DNA of 64,000 nt from Geodermatophilus obscurus DSM 43160 (lineage in GTDB: Bacteria; Actinomycetota; Actinomycetes; Mycobacteriales; Geodermatophilaceae). The position numbers and the translations under genes are program-made. The notes below the pieces were generated by a model. The model was not told the origin of the DNA, did not search any database, and saw nothing but the letters and a program-made list of their open reading frames with translations. The stretch spans positions 1,984,001 to 2,048,000 of the forward strand of contig NC_013757.1 of NCBI RefSeq assembly GCF_000025345.1, written 5' to 3'. Positions 27,291 to 38,101 of the stretch are shown here, piece after piece (position 1 is the stretch's first letter; every line of letters begins with the position of its first letter).

Positions 27291-28457
27291 ATGACCGCTC
27301 CTGGACGCCGGCTCCCGTCCTCGGCCTCCGTCGTCGTCATCGGTGGGGGAGTGGTGGGGCTGAGCTCGGCCCACTCCCTGGCGCGGGCGGGGGTCCGGGA
27401 CGTCGTCCTGCTGGACCGGGGTGCGCTCGGGTCCGGGTCGACCAGCCGGGCCGCCGGCGGCGTGCGGGCGCAGTTCTCCGACCCCGTCAACATCACACTC
27501 GGCGCGCGCAGCCTGGAGACGTTCCGTGATTTCGCCTCCCTGTTCGGCCAGGAGATCGACTTCCGCCAGGTCGGTTACCTGTTCCTGCTCAGCACCCCCG
27601 AGGCGGTCGCGGCCTTCGAGGCCAACGTCGCCCTGCAGAACGAGCTCGGCGTGCCGAGCCGGATGATCAGCGTGGCGGAGGCCGAGCGGCTGTCGCCGCT
27701 GACCGATCCCGGCGGGCTGCTCGGCGCCGCGTACTCGCCGACCGACGGGCACTGCACCCCCGAGTCGGTCGTGCTCGGCTACGCGTCCGCCGCGCGCCGG
27801 GCGGGGGCCACGCTGCTGCCGCACTGCGCGGCGACCGCGATCGACGTCCGCGACGGCCGGGTGGTCGGCGTGCGGACCGGGGCCGGCACGATCCGGACCG
27901 ACGCCGTGGTCTGCGCCGCCGGCCCCTGGTCGGCCGAGGTGGCGGCGTGGGCCGGGGTCGACCTGCCGGTCACGCCGCTGCGCCGGCAGATCCTGGTCAC
28001 CGAGCCGGTGCCCGGCCTGGACCCGCGCACGCCGTTCACCATCGACTTCGAGACCAGCTTCTACTTCCACGCCGAGGGGGAGGGCCTGCTGCTGGGCATG
28101 TCAGACCCCGACGAGACCCCCGGCTTCCGGCTCACCCGCTCGGACGCGTGGCTGCCGCGCCTCGGCGAGGCGATCGAGCGACGCGCACCCGCGCTGGCCG
28201 GCGTCGGCATCGCCGGGGGATGGGCCGGGCTGTACGAGATGACGCCGGACCACAACGCCCTCATCGGCCGGGCGGACACGGTCGAGGGCTTCCTGTACGC
28301 CACCGGCTTCTCGGGGCACGGTTTCCTGATGGGACCGGCCGTGGGCGAGGTGGTGCGCGACCTCCACCTCGGCGAGGAGCCCTTCGTCGACGTCACCGGC
28401 CTGAGTGCCGCACGCTTCGCGGGCGCGGACGCCCGCCCTGAACTCAACATCGTCTAG
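27291..28457 (+). CDS. FAD-dependent amine/amino-acid oxidoreductase (DAO family)
   Basis: This 388-aa protein has the N-terminal FAD fold VVVIGGGVVGLSSAHSLARA, the SRAAGGVRAQF loop and the D-amino-acid-oxidase/sarcosine-oxidase-type C-terminus (LYEMTPDHNALIGR, YATGFSGHGFLMGPAVG). It oxidises a secondary or primary amine to an imine. GGAGG is eight bases before the ATG. The next gene encodes an AmaB-like semialdehyde dehydrogenase, so a pipecolate- or lysine-related oxidase role (AmaA-like) is attractive. Sarcosine/glycine-type oxidase is the alternative. Confidence 0.88.
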   Translation: MTAPGRRLPSSASVVVIGGGVVGLSSAHSLARAGVRDVVLLDRGALGSGSTSRAAGGVRAQFSDPVNITLGARSLETFRDFASLFGQEIDFRQVGYLFLLSTPEAVAAFEANVALQNELGVPSRMISVAEAERLSPLTDPGGLLGAAYSPTDGHCTPESVVLGYASAARRAGATLLPHCAATAIDVRDGRVVGVRTGAGTIRTDAVVCAAGPWSAEVAAWAGVDLPVTPLRRQILVTEPVPGLDPRTPFTIDFETSFYFHAEGEGLLLGMSDPDETPGFRLTRSDAWLPRLGEAIERRAPALAGVGIAGGWAGLYEMTPDHNALIGRADTVEGFLYATGFSGHGFLMGPAVGEVVRDLHLGEEPFVDVTGLSAARFAGADARPELNIV

Positions 28458-28479
28458 ACAGCAGCCCGAGGAGATCCCC

Positions 28480-30012
28480 GTGACCACCACCCTGCCCACC
28501 GCCGACGACCTCCGTCAGCAGGCCCAGGACGCCGCCCGCCGCTGCGGTGTCGACCTCGACGCCCTCGCCGGCGACCACTTCGTGACCTCCCCCGTGAACG
28601 GGCAGCCGCTGTCCTCCGTCCGCTGGTCCACCGGGGCAGACGTCGATGGTGCGGTCGCCCGCGCGGTCGAGGCCTTCCGCTCGTGGCGGACCGTCCCCGC
28701 GCCGGTCCGCGGCGGGCTGGTGCGCCGCTTCGGGGAGCTGCTGCGGGAGCACAAGGCCGACCTCGGCACCCTCGTCAGCCTCGAGGTCGGCAAGATCACC
28801 TCCGAGGCCGAGGGCGAGGTCCAGGAGATGATCGACATCTGCGAGTTCGCCGTCGGCCTCTCCCGCCAGCTCTACGGGCGGACGATCAGCTCCGAGCGAC
28901 CCGGCCACCGGCTGATGGAGACCTGGCACCCGCTGGGCGTCGTCGGGGTCATCAGCGCCTTCAACTTCCCCGCGGCGGTCTGGTCGTGGAACACCGCGAT
29001 CGCCCTGGTCTGCGGTGACCCGGTGGTGTGGAAGCCCTCGGAGCTCGCTCCGCTGACCGCCGCGGCGAGCGCCGCGCTGCTGGACCGGGCCATCGCCGAG
29101 GAGGGCGCGCCGGAGGGCCTGAGCCAGGTCCTGATCGGCGGGCCGGACGTCGGCGAGGCCCTGGTCGACCACCCCGGCGTCGCGCTGCTGAGCGCCACCG
29201 GCTCGACCCGGATGGGCCGCGCGGTGGGGCCGCGGGTGGCCGACCGCTTCGGCCGCTCGCTGCTGGAGCTCGGCGGCAACAACGCCGCGATCGTGACGCC
29301 GTCGGCGGACCTGGACCTCACCACCCGCGGCATCGTGTTCTCCGCGGCCGGGACCGCCGGCCAGCGCTGCACCACCATGCGGCGGGTCATCGCCCACGTC
29401 GACGTCATCGACGAGCTCACCGAGCGGGTCGCCGCCGCCTACCGCCGGCTGCCCATCGGCTCGCCGGTCGCCGAGGGCACCCTCGTCGGGCCGCTCGTCC
29501 ACGGGGCGGCCTACAAGGCCATGCAGAACGCCCTGGAGGCCGCCGGCCAGCAGGGCGGCGAGCTGGTCGTGGGCGGGGGCCGCCGGTTCGAGGACGAGGC
29601 GCCCGACGCCTACTACGCCGAGCCGGCGATCGTGCGGATGCCCGAGCAGACCGACGTCGTGCGGCAGGAGACGTTCGCGCCGATCCTCTACGTGCTGCCC
29701 TACCGCACGCTGGAGGAGGCGATCGCGCTCAACAACGACGTCCCCCAGGGCCTGTCCTCGAGCATCTTCACCAGCGACCAGGCCGAGGCCGAGCGCTTCC
29801 TCGCCGCCGACGGCTCGGACTGCGGCATCGCCAACGTCAACATCGGCACCTCCGGCGCGGAGATCGGCGGGGCCTTCGGCGGGGAGAAGGAGACCGGCGG
29901 CGGCCGGGAGTCCGGCTCCGACGCCTGGCGCAGCTACATGCGGCGGGCCACGAACACGATCAACTACTCCGGTGAGCTGCCTCTCGCGCAGGGCGTGAAG
30001 TTCACCGTGTGA
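28480..30012 (+). CDS. amaB: ALDH7-type L-2-aminoadipate semialdehyde (piperideine-6-carboxylate) dehydrogenase
   Basis: This 510-aa protein belongs to the antiquitin/ALDH7 group. Marks are SAFNFPAAVWSWN, the catalytic Cys in TAGQRCTTMRR, and the group-specific C-terminal NVNIGTSGAEIGGAFGGEKE with GGGRESGSDAW. It oxidises alpha-aminoadipate semialdehyde to 2-aminoadipate in lysine/pipecolate degradation. GTG start with GAGGAG six bases upstream, 22 bp after the FAD oxidoreductase, so one operon. The downstream 2-oxoadipate step (DUF1338) is broken nearby, so the pathway may be incomplete here. Confidence 0.88.
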   Translation: MTTTLPTADDLRQQAQDAARRCGVDLDALAGDHFVTSPVNGQPLSSVRWSTGADVDGAVARAVEAFRSWRTVPAPVRGGLVRRFGELLREHKADLGTLVSLEVGKITSEAEGEVQEMIDICEFAVGLSRQLYGRTISSERPGHRLMETWHPLGVVGVISAFNFPAAVWSWNTAIALVCGDPVVWKPSELAPLTAAASAALLDRAIAEEGAPEGLSQVLIGGPDVGEALVDHPGVALLSATGSTRMGRAVGPRVADRFGRSLLELGGNNAAIVTPSADLDLTTRGIVFSAAGTAGQRCTTMRRVIAHVDVIDELTERVAAAYRRLPIGSPVAEGTLVGPLVHGAAYKAMQNALEAAGQQGGELVVGGGRRFEDEAPDAYYAEPAIVRMPEQTDVVRQETFAPILYVLPYRTLEEAIALNNDVPQGLSSSIFTSDQAEAERFLAADGSDCGIANVNIGTSGAEIGGAFGGEKETGGGRESGSDAWRSYMRRATNTINYSGELPLAQGVKFTV

Positions 30013-30017
30013 CCGGA

Positions 30018-30050
30018 CGGGCCGGCCTCCCCAGGACGGGGGCCGGCCCG
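30018..30050. terminator. Hairpin terminator between convergent genes
   Basis: CGGGCCGGCC and its exact complement flank a 13-base loop, starting five bases after the amaB stop and 22 bp before the end of the convergent toxin gene. It is probably bidirectional. Confidence 0.7.
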
Positions 30051-30071
30051 GCGACGGCGCGGAGGTTGCGG

Positions 30072-30347
30072 TCAGCCGTAGACGTCGGCGCGGTGCGAGA
30101 TGCGCACGACCCTGACGAGGACCTCGTTGTCGTGGATCGAGTAGATGACGCGGTACTGGCCTCGTCGCGCGGACCAGTAGCCCTCGAGGTCGAAGCGCAG
30201 CGGCTTCCCGACGCGGTACGGATCCGCAGCCAGCGGCCCGTAGAGGAAGTCGACGACCGCGACAGCCACCGGCTCCGGGAGGTCTCGCTCGATGGCCCGC
30301 TTGGCCGCCGCCGAGAGGACGACGGTGTGGCGACGAGGGCCGGTCAC
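30072..30347 (-). CDS. RelE/ParE-family toxin
   Basis: This 91-aa protein of the RelE/ParE fold has SAAAKRAIERDLPEPVAVAV, GKPLRFDLEGYWSARRGQYR and the final VRVVRISHRADVYG. It is a typical RelE toxin pattern with the basic surface for ribosome-dependent mRNA cleavage. Its GTG overlaps the antitoxin stop (GTGA), the usual antitoxin-first coupled order. The gene looks intact. Confidence 0.9.
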   Translation of the reverse strand: MTGPRRHTVVLSAAAKRAIERDLPEPVAVAVVDFLYGPLAADPYRVGKPLRFDLEGYWSARRGQYRVIYSIHDNEVLVRVVRISHRADVYG

Positions 30348-30619
30348 CGCCGGCGGGCCGCGAGTGCGGCCCGCACCTCGGCCTCGCCGTAGACCTCGCC
30401 GGCGGCCATCAATTCCTCGGCCTGTCTGATGTCCGACCGCGCTCGAGGATCGGACAGGATCTCCAAGGTCTCCATCAGGGACTCGTAGTCCTCGACGGCG
30501 AGGATGACCGCGACCGGGCTGCCGTTCTTGGTAACGGTGACGCGCTCGTGCGTGCCGGCGACCTCGTCGATCACCTGGCTGAAGTGCGCCTTGACCGCCG
30601 CCAGCGACTGCGTCGTCAT
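30344..30619 (-). CDS. RelB/Phd-YefM-family antitoxin
   Basis: This 91-aa antitoxin starts SLAAVKAHFSQVIDEVAGTH after an ATG and continues ERVTVTKNGSPVAVILAVED, the DNA-binding Phd/YefM N-terminal domain. An acidic C-terminal helix that would neutralise the toxin follows. An upstream in-frame ATG (30631) would add four residues. A 14-bp palindrome just upstream is the likely autoregulatory operator. It forms an operon with the overlapping RelE toxin. Confidence 0.9.
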   Translation of the reverse strand: MTTQSLAAVKAHFSQVIDEVAGTHERVTVTKNGSPVAVILAVEDYESLMETLEILSDPRARSDIRQAEELMAAGEVYGEAEVRAALAARRR

Positions 30620-30634
30620 GACCACAATCATGGT

Positions 30635-30648
30635 CAGCTGGCCAGCTG
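30635..30648. promoter_or_regulatory. Palindromic operator of the RelBE-type module
   Basis: CAGCTGGCCAGCTG is a perfect 14-bp palindrome 16 bp upstream of the antitoxin ATG, the expected place for conditional autoregulation by the toxin-antitoxin complex. Confidence 0.6.
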
Positions 30649-30775
30649 CGGTCAAGCAGCTCGGCCGGGGCTCCGTCACGGCCCGTGCCGGCCCGGGTGC
30701 CGGTGCATGTACCCGCTGGACGCGCGGACGGCCCGGCCCGCGGGATGCGAGCCGGGGCGTCCGGACAGGTGGTGT

Positions 30776-32988
<2,213 letters not shown>

Positions 32989-32992
<4 letters not shown>

Positions 32993-33140
32993 GGTGTCCC
33001 TCCCTGTGCTGTGGGGCGGTCGGGTGAGGCGGGAGGCTGGCCGGCAGCGCAGGACGGGCAGCGCCCCCAGTAGAAGACCTCGGCCTCGTCGATGACGAAC
33101 CCGCCGTCGTCGGAGGGGGTCAGGCAGGGCGCGGCACCGG
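32989..33140 (-). pseudogene. furA: C-terminal fragment of FurA
   Basis: Immediately upstream of katG and overlapping its start by GTGA, this encodes [20 protein letters not shown] then [10 protein letters not shown]. This is the exact end of FurA, the peroxide-sensing repressor that normally precedes katG in actinobacteria, with its second CxxC metal motif. The first about 100 residues, including the DNA-binding domain, are absent; upstream sequence is unrelated. The remaining piece cannot regulate anything. Confidence 0.8.
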
Positions 33141-33423
33141 GATCAGCGCCTCGGCGAGCGCTCACGATCTCGTCACTCATCAGCCGCGACGGCGGGAGAG
33201 ACGCCCACGACGACATGCGCCGCACCCTGCGCCGGCGCGTCAGGACGGGACAGAGCCCGAGGACCTACTCCTGGAGGGTCCTCTCGGAGTCCGAGGTCTC
33301 GGCTCTGGACCGCACCGACCGCTGGGAGGCCCGGGCCGCGCTGCGGAACGACCTGCACGGCGTGCTCCGGCGGCCGAGGACGACGGTGCGGTGGAACACG
33401 GCGGCTCGGCCGCGGGGGACCGC

Positions 33424-33725
33424 GCAGGCCTTGAGCAGCGCGGTGATCTCGTCGTCGGTGAGGATCGGCACCGGCTTCTCCGGTGGCGCGGGTATCTCGA
33501 TGCCGTCAGTCGGGGCGACCTCCAGTTCCCCTTCAGTGACCGGCCATCGACAGACCCGGCGCATCCCGCGCAGCCGCGTGCCGAGGGTGGAGGGCTCGGC
33601 GGTCTCGGCCGGCCGCGCGGCGACCGCGCGCCGGGTCGGTTCGTCGAGCACCGGCTGCCGGCCGCGGTCGGTCAGCCGGCGGGCAGCTCTTGGACGCTCT
33701 GGCTGTAGCGCCCGATCGTCCGGGT
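33424..33725 (-). pseudogene. Tyrosine integrase fragment (N-terminal SAM-like domain)
   Basis: Two frames give TIGRYSQSVQEL then VLDEPTRRAVAARPAETAEP, LGTRLRGMRRVCRWPVTEGE and VPILTDDEITALLKAC. That is the core-binding domain of a phage-type integrase up to the start of its catalytic domain. The catalytic domain (R-H-R-Y) is missing and at least one frameshift is present. It lies directly upstream of the truncated furA, so a past insertion or excision may have caused that truncation. Confidence 0.7.
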
Positions 33726-33843
33726 GCTTCGGGAGCGGCCCCAGCCGCCCGGAGGGGCGACCGGAGGACTACGCCAGATCCCCCTGCCGGACGTGGGTTG
33801 TCCGTCGAGTGAGCGCTGTGCTTCCCTGGCGTCGAGCGCCGGA

Positions 33844-34911
33844 TCATCCGTCCGCGCGGGTAGGACGCTTGGCCCTGCTCGGTTGGACCCGCATGGGCTC
33901 TCCCGGCATCTTCGGGTAGTCGGGGGGATAGGGCAGGTCACCGAGACCCTGGTCCTCCGCCTGACGCTCGGCCAGCTCCAGCAGCGGCTCGATGCCGAAC
34001 GCGTGGTCGGACAGCCCGGCGTGCTTGTCACCGACCTCGCGGAAGCGGGCCGGCATCGTCAGCACGTCGAAATCGGTCGGGTGGACGTCGAGCAGCTCGT
34101 CCCAGTCGACCGGCGCGGACACCGGCGCGTGCGGCTTGGGCCGGATGGAGTACGCCGAGGCGATCGTGCGGTCCCGGGCCATCTGGTTGTAGTCGATGAA
34201 GATTTTCTGGCCGCGCTCCTCCTTCCACCACGACATCGTCACGCGCTCGGGGATGCGCCGTTCCAGCTCGCGGCCGAAGGCGATGACCGCCCGGCGCACC
34301 TCGGGGAAGGTCCACCGCGGCTGGATCGGCACGTACACGTGCACGCCGCGCCCGCCCGAGGTCTTCGGCCAGCCCTCCATGCCCAGCTCGTGCAGCAGTT
34401 CGCGCACGTGCGGGGCGACCCAGACGGCGTCGGAGAAGTCGGTGCCCGGCTGCGGGTCGAGGTCGATGCGGATCTGGTCGGGCTGCTCGACGTCGGACTT
34501 CGACACCGGCCACGGGTGGAACGTCAGCGTGCCGAGGTTCGCGCACCAGGCGACGACGGCCACCGAGTCCGGCGCGATCTCGTCCGCCGTCCGCCCGCTG
34601 GGGAAGGTGATGTGCGCGGTCGGCACCCAGTCGGGGGCGTTCTTGGGCACCCGCTTCTGGTAGAAGGCGTCGCCGGTGTTGTCCGTGCGGGTGGACAGCC
34701 GCGCGCCCTCGAACACCCCGCCCGGCCAGCGCTCCAGCGTCGTCGGCCGGTCCCGCAGCGCGTGCAGGATCCCGTCGCCGACCGCGACGAAGTACTCGAC
34801 GACGTCGATCTTGCGGATGCCGCGCTCGGCGAAGTACGGCTTCTCCGGGCTGGACACGCGCACCTCGTGCCCGTCGACCTGCAGCAGGACGGCGTCCTTC
34901 GACGACGCCAT
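33844..34911 (-). CDS. ligD: LigD-type DNA polymerase/primase (stand-alone PolDom)
   Basis: This 355-aa archaeo-eukaryotic primase-fold polymerase is used in non-homologous end joining. It shows the catalytic aspartates in IRIDLDPQPG, the nucleotide-binding SGGRGVHVYVPI and YSIRPKPHAPVSAPVDWDEL. Nuclease and ligase domains of long LigD are absent, so this is a stand-alone PolDom. It adds (ribo)nucleotides and aligns broken ends. An ATP ligase of LigC type lies 1.8 kb upstream on the same strand, the expected partner; Ku is not in the window. Confidence 0.93.
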   Translation of the reverse strand: MASSKDAVLLQVDGHEVRVSSPEKPYFAERGIRKIDVVEYFVAVGDGILHALRDRPTTLERWPGGVFEGARLSTRTDNTGDAFYQKRVPKNAPDWVPTAHITFPSGRTADEIAPDSVAVVAWCANLGTLTFHPWPVSKSDVEQPDQIRIDLDPQPGTDFSDAVWVAPHVRELLHELGMEGWPKTSGGRGVHVYVPIQPRWTFPEVRRAVIAFGRELERRIPERVTMSWWKEERGQKIFIDYNQMARDRTIASAYSIRPKPHAPVSAPVDWDELLDVHPTDFDVLTMPARFREVGDKHAGLSDHAFGIEPLLELAERQAEDQGLGDLPYPPDYPKMPGEPMRVQPSRAKRPTRADG

Positions 34912-34962
34912 CAGCGACCCGACCCCGCAGTGGTGATCACCCGGCGCACCCTAGGCGAGCAG

Positions 34963-34985
34963 GCCGGGTCGTGTGCCGACCCGGC
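34963..34985 (-). terminator. Hairpin terminator after the TAP-like hydrolase gene
   Basis: GCCGGGTCG and CGACCCGGC form a perfect 9-bp stem with a five-base loop, 13 bp beyond the hydrolase stop. Confidence 0.7.
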
Positions 34986-34997
34986 GTGCCGCACCAC

Positions 34998-36554
34998 TCA
35001 GGCGGGGCAGGTCTGCCCGTCCTGCGGCACCGCCAGGTCGATGAGATAGGCGTTCACCGCACCGGTGACGCAGCCGGTGCGGGGGTAGGCCGTGTGGCCC
35101 TGCCCCTGCCAGGTCAGCAGGACGCCGGAGGCGAGGTCCTCGGCCATGTCGACCGCGCCGGGCAGGGGGGTCACCGGGTCGCCGGCGGTGCCGACGACCA
35201 GGATCGGCGCCGCGCCCTCGGCGTCCCGCTCGGGGATCGGGGTGCGCTCGGCCTCCCACACCGCGCAGCTGCGCAGCCCCACGGCCGCGCCCGCGCCGAA
35301 CAGCGGGAAGCGCTGCCCCCACTCGGTGGTGAGGGTGCGGACCTCATCCTCGGGCACCTCGGTCGCCGGGTCGGTGTCCGCGCAGTTGATCGCCAGGTTG
35401 GCGTCCATGGTGTTGGTGTAGGTGCCGTCCGCCATCCGGCTCCAGTAGGCGTCCGCCAGCGAGAACACCCCCGCCGCGTCGCCGTTCCGGGCGGCGGACA
35501 GGGCCTGCGTCAGCTGCGGCCAGCGGCCGGCGTCGTAGAGGGAGTACAGGACGGCGGTCATGACGATGCCGGGCGTCGCCTGGCGGGTCTCCCCTGGCCG
35601 CGCGCTGGGGATCGGCGCCGCCGCCGCCTGGTCCAGCAGCTCCTCCGTGGCGCGGCGCGGGTCCGGGCCGAGCGGGCAGCCGGCGACCAGGCCGACGCAG
35701 TTGGCGGCGTACGCGTCGAAGCTCGCCTCGAGCGAGGTGGCCTGCTGCTCGGCCTCGGCGCGCGGGTCGTCGTCGGGGTCGACGGCGGCGTCGAGCACCA
35801 GCGCCCGCACCCGGTCGGGGAACAGCTCGGCGTAGGTGGAGCCGAGGGTGGTGCCGTAGGAGTAGCCGAGGTAGGTCAGCCGCTCGTCGCCCAGGGACTG
35901 GCGCAGCAGGTCCATGTCCCGCGCGGTGTCGACGGTGTTGAAGGTGCCCAGCGCTTCGCCGTACTCCTCGGCGCAGCCGTCGGCGAGCTCCTGCTGCAGC
36001 GCGAACGCCTCGTCGACCTGCTCCGGCGTGGTCGGTCGCGGCTCGGCGGCGACCACCCGGTCCTTGACGTCGGGCGGGATGCACTCGACCGGCGTCGACA
36101 GCCCCACCCCGCGCGGGTCGAAGCCGACGACGTCGAAGCGGCGGAGCACGTCCTCGGGCAGCGTCAGCGCCTGACCGAGCGCGGCATCGGCGCCGGAGCC
36201 ACCGGGTCCGCCGGGGTTGATGACCAGCGACCCGATGCGGTCGGTCTGACCGGCCAGCCGCGCCCGGACGAGGAAGAGCGGCAGCGTGGCGCCCTGCGGC
36301 TCGTCGTAGCTGATCGGCACCTCGGTGCGGCCGCACTCGAAGGCGAGGTCCCGCTCGCTGCCCGGAAGGCCGGTCACCAGCTGCGAGAGGTCCGGGTCGC
36401 AGTCGGTCCAGGCGATCTCCGCCGCCTCCGGCTCGGCGGGCGCCGAGGACGCCGGGGCCGTCGACTCCGCCGCGCCGTCGTCGGAGGAGGTGCAGCCGGA
36501 GACCGCCACGAGCAGTCCGGTGGCAGCGGCGACCAGGCCGCGGGACACGCGCAT
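34998..36554 (-). CDS. Secreted lipoprotein alpha/beta-hydrolase with TAP-like C-terminus
   Basis: This 518-aa protein begins with a lipoprotein signal peptide (LVAAATGLLVAVSGC, lipobox AVSGC at about residue 21) followed by a Ser/Ala/Pro linker. The alpha/beta-hydrolase body has the oxyanion region NPGGPGGSG, the nucleophile elbow GYSYGT, the acid in VVGTAGDPVTP and the His in GQGHTAYP. This is the arrangement of Streptomyces tripeptidyl aminopeptidases and mycobacterial CaeA-type hydrolases. Expected to act on peptides or esters at the outer face of the membrane. Confidence 0.9.
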   Translation of the reverse strand: MRVSRGLVAAATGLLVAVSGCTSSDDGAAESTAPASSAPAEPEAAEIAWTDCDPDLSQLVTGLPGSERDLAFECGRTEVPISYDEPQGATLPLFLVRARLAGQTDRIGSLVINPGGPGGSGADAALGQALTLPEDVLRRFDVVGFDPRGVGLSTPVECIPPDVKDRVVAAEPRPTTPEQVDEAFALQQELADGCAEEYGEALGTFNTVDTARDMDLLRQSLGDERLTYLGYSYGTTLGSTYAELFPDRVRALVLDAAVDPDDDPRAEAEQQATSLEASFDAYAANCVGLVAGCPLGPDPRRATEELLDQAAAAPIPSARPGETRQATPGIVMTAVLYSLYDAGRWPQLTQALSAARNGDAAGVFSLADAYWSRMADGTYTNTMDANLAINCADTDPATEVPEDEVRTLTTEWGQRFPLFGAGAAVGLRSCAVWEAERTPIPERDAEGAAPILVVGTAGDPVTPLPGAVDMAEDLASGVLLTWQGQGHTAYPRTGCVTGAVNAYLIDLAVPQDGQTCPA

Positions 36555-36672
36555 GGGTCCCGAGGGTATGAGCTGGACCCGGCGGGTGCAGGCACGGGCC
36601 CCGCCCCGGTGACGGCGGTCCCCGCCATAGCCCCGCCTCGAGCTGGCGAGGTCAGTGAGGGCGGGTCCTGCC

Positions 36673-37752
36673 TCAGCCGTCGAAGACCTCCGCCAGGTCG
36701 TAGCGCACCGGCACCTCCAGCTGGTCGTAGGTGCAGCTGCGCGCCTCCCGGTCGGGGCGCCAGCGCAGGAACTGGCCGGTGTGCCGCAGCCGCCGTCCCT
36801 CCAGCTGGTCGTACTTGACCTCCACCACGAGCTCGGGGCGCATCGGCACCCAGGAGAGGTCCTTGCCGGCGTTCCAGCGGCTCTGCGCGCCGGGCATCCG
36901 GTGCTCGTCGCCGTTGCTGCCGTTGACGACCTGCGCGTTCGCCCAGTCCTGCCACGGGTGCCCGTCCAGCGCCTCGGCCCGGTAGGGCGCCAGCTCCTCG
37001 ACCAGCTCGGCCCGCCGGGCCATCGGGAACGACGCCGCGACGCCGATGTGCTGCAGGTCGCCGGAGTCGTCGTAGAGGCCCAGCAGCAGCGACCCGACGA
37101 TCGGCCCGCTCTTGTGCCAGCGGAACCCGGCCACCACGCAGTCCGCCGTGCGCACGTGCTTGACCTTGGTCATCAACCGCTGGTCGGGGCCGTACGGCAG
37201 GTCGGCGGGCTTGGCCACGACGCCGTCCAGACCGGCGCCCTCGAACTCCTGGAACCAGCGCTGTGCGGTGTCGGGGTCCTGGGTGATCGCGGTGACGTGC
37301 ACCGAGTCCGTGCCGGTCACGACCTCCTGCAGCCGGGCCCGCCGCTGCGCGAACGGGGTCTCCATCAGCGACTCGTCCCCGATCGCGAGCAGGTCGAAGG
37401 CGACGAAGGAGGCCGGCGTCTGCTCCGCGAGCAGCCGGATGCGGGACTCGGCCGGGTGGATGCGCTGCAGCAGCGCCTCGAAGTGCAGCCGGTCGCCGTT
37501 GGGGACGACGATCTCGCCGTCGACCACACAGCGCTCGGGCAGCGCCGCCTTGACCGCCTCGACCACCTCGGGGAAGTAGCGGGTCAGCGGGCGCTCGTTG
37601 CGGCTGCCCAGCTCCACCTCGTCGCCGTCCCGGAAGACGATGCACCGGAAGCCGTCCCACTTCGGCTCGTAGAACATGCCCTCGGCGGTGGGCACCTTGG
37701 TCACGGCCTTGGCCAGCATCGGCTTCACCGGCGGCAGCAGGGGCAGGTCCAT
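36673..37752 (-). CDS. ligC: ATP-dependent DNA ligase (LigC type)
   Basis: This 359-aa ligase has the adenylation motif EPKWDGFRC (Lys31 is the AMP acceptor), motif III FVAFDLLA, motif IV GLDGVVAKP and motif V near LMTKVKHVRTADC, followed by the OB-fold. Length and order match mycobacterial LigC. It seals nicks or breaks with ATP and can support end joining or excision repair. With the nearby PolDom gene it forms a split NHEJ toolkit, separated by the lipoprotein hydrolase. Confidence 0.93.
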   Translation of the reverse strand: MDLPLLPPVKPMLAKAVTKVPTAEGMFYEPKWDGFRCIVFRDGDEVELGSRNERPLTRYFPEVVEAVKAALPERCVVDGEIVVPNGDRLHFEALLQRIHPAESRIRLLAEQTPASFVAFDLLAIGDESLMETPFAQRRARLQEVVTGTDSVHVTAITQDPDTAQRWFQEFEGAGLDGVVAKPADLPYGPDQRLMTKVKHVRTADCVVAGFRWHKSGPIVGSLLLGLYDDSGDLQHIGVAASFPMARRAELVEELAPYRAEALDGHPWQDWANAQVVNGSNGDEHRMPGAQSRWNAGKDLSWVPMRPELVVEVKYDQLEGRRLRHTGQFLRWRPDREARSCTYDQLEVPVRYDLAEVFDG

Positions 37753-37851
37753 GCCGGTCAGTCAAGCAGCAGGCGACGACCACCGGAGCGCGCCGACCAC
37801 GGACGTCACCAGGTCGGGGCGCAGCGGACCGGCGGCACGAACCGCCACTAG

Positions 37852-37857
37852 TAGACT
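37852..37857 (+). promoter_or_regulatory. Probable -10 of a leaderless vapBC transcript
   Basis: TAGACT lies seven bases before the antitoxin ATG in a short AT-rich patch, so transcription would start at or next to the ATG. TGACTACGTCA just inside the gene is an inverted repeat that could be the VapBC operator. Confidence 0.5.
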
Positions 37858-37864
37858 AAGTCAC

Positions 37865-38101
37865 ATGACTACGTCAGTCGGGGTGCACGAGGCCAAGACG
37901 CACCTGTCGCGGCTGCTGGAGAGGGTTGCGGCGGGTGAGGAGGTCGAGATCACCAATCGCGGGAAGGTGGTCGCCCGGCTGGTGGGTCCCACCCGGCGAA
38001 CGCCGAACTTCGGGTTCGACCGTGGCAACGTGTGGATCGCCGACGACTTCGACGACGACCTGCCCGAGGACCTGCAGCGGGCGTTCGAGGGTGAGGAGTG
38101 A
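37865..38101 (+). CDS. vapB: VapB/Phd-type antitoxin
   Basis: This 78-aa antitoxin begins SVGVHEAKTHLSRLLERVAA, with the Phd/YefM DNA-binding fold continuing EITNRGKVVARLVGPT. An acidic C-terminal region (ADDFDDDLPEDLQRAFEGEE) wraps the toxin. No SD is visible and the gene is probably translated from a leaderless mRNA. Its stop overlaps the toxin start (GTGA). Confidence 0.92.
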   Translation: MTTSVGVHEAKTHLSRLLERVAAGEEVEITNRGKVVARLVGPTRRTPNFGFDRGNVWIADDFDDDLPEDLQRAFEGEE

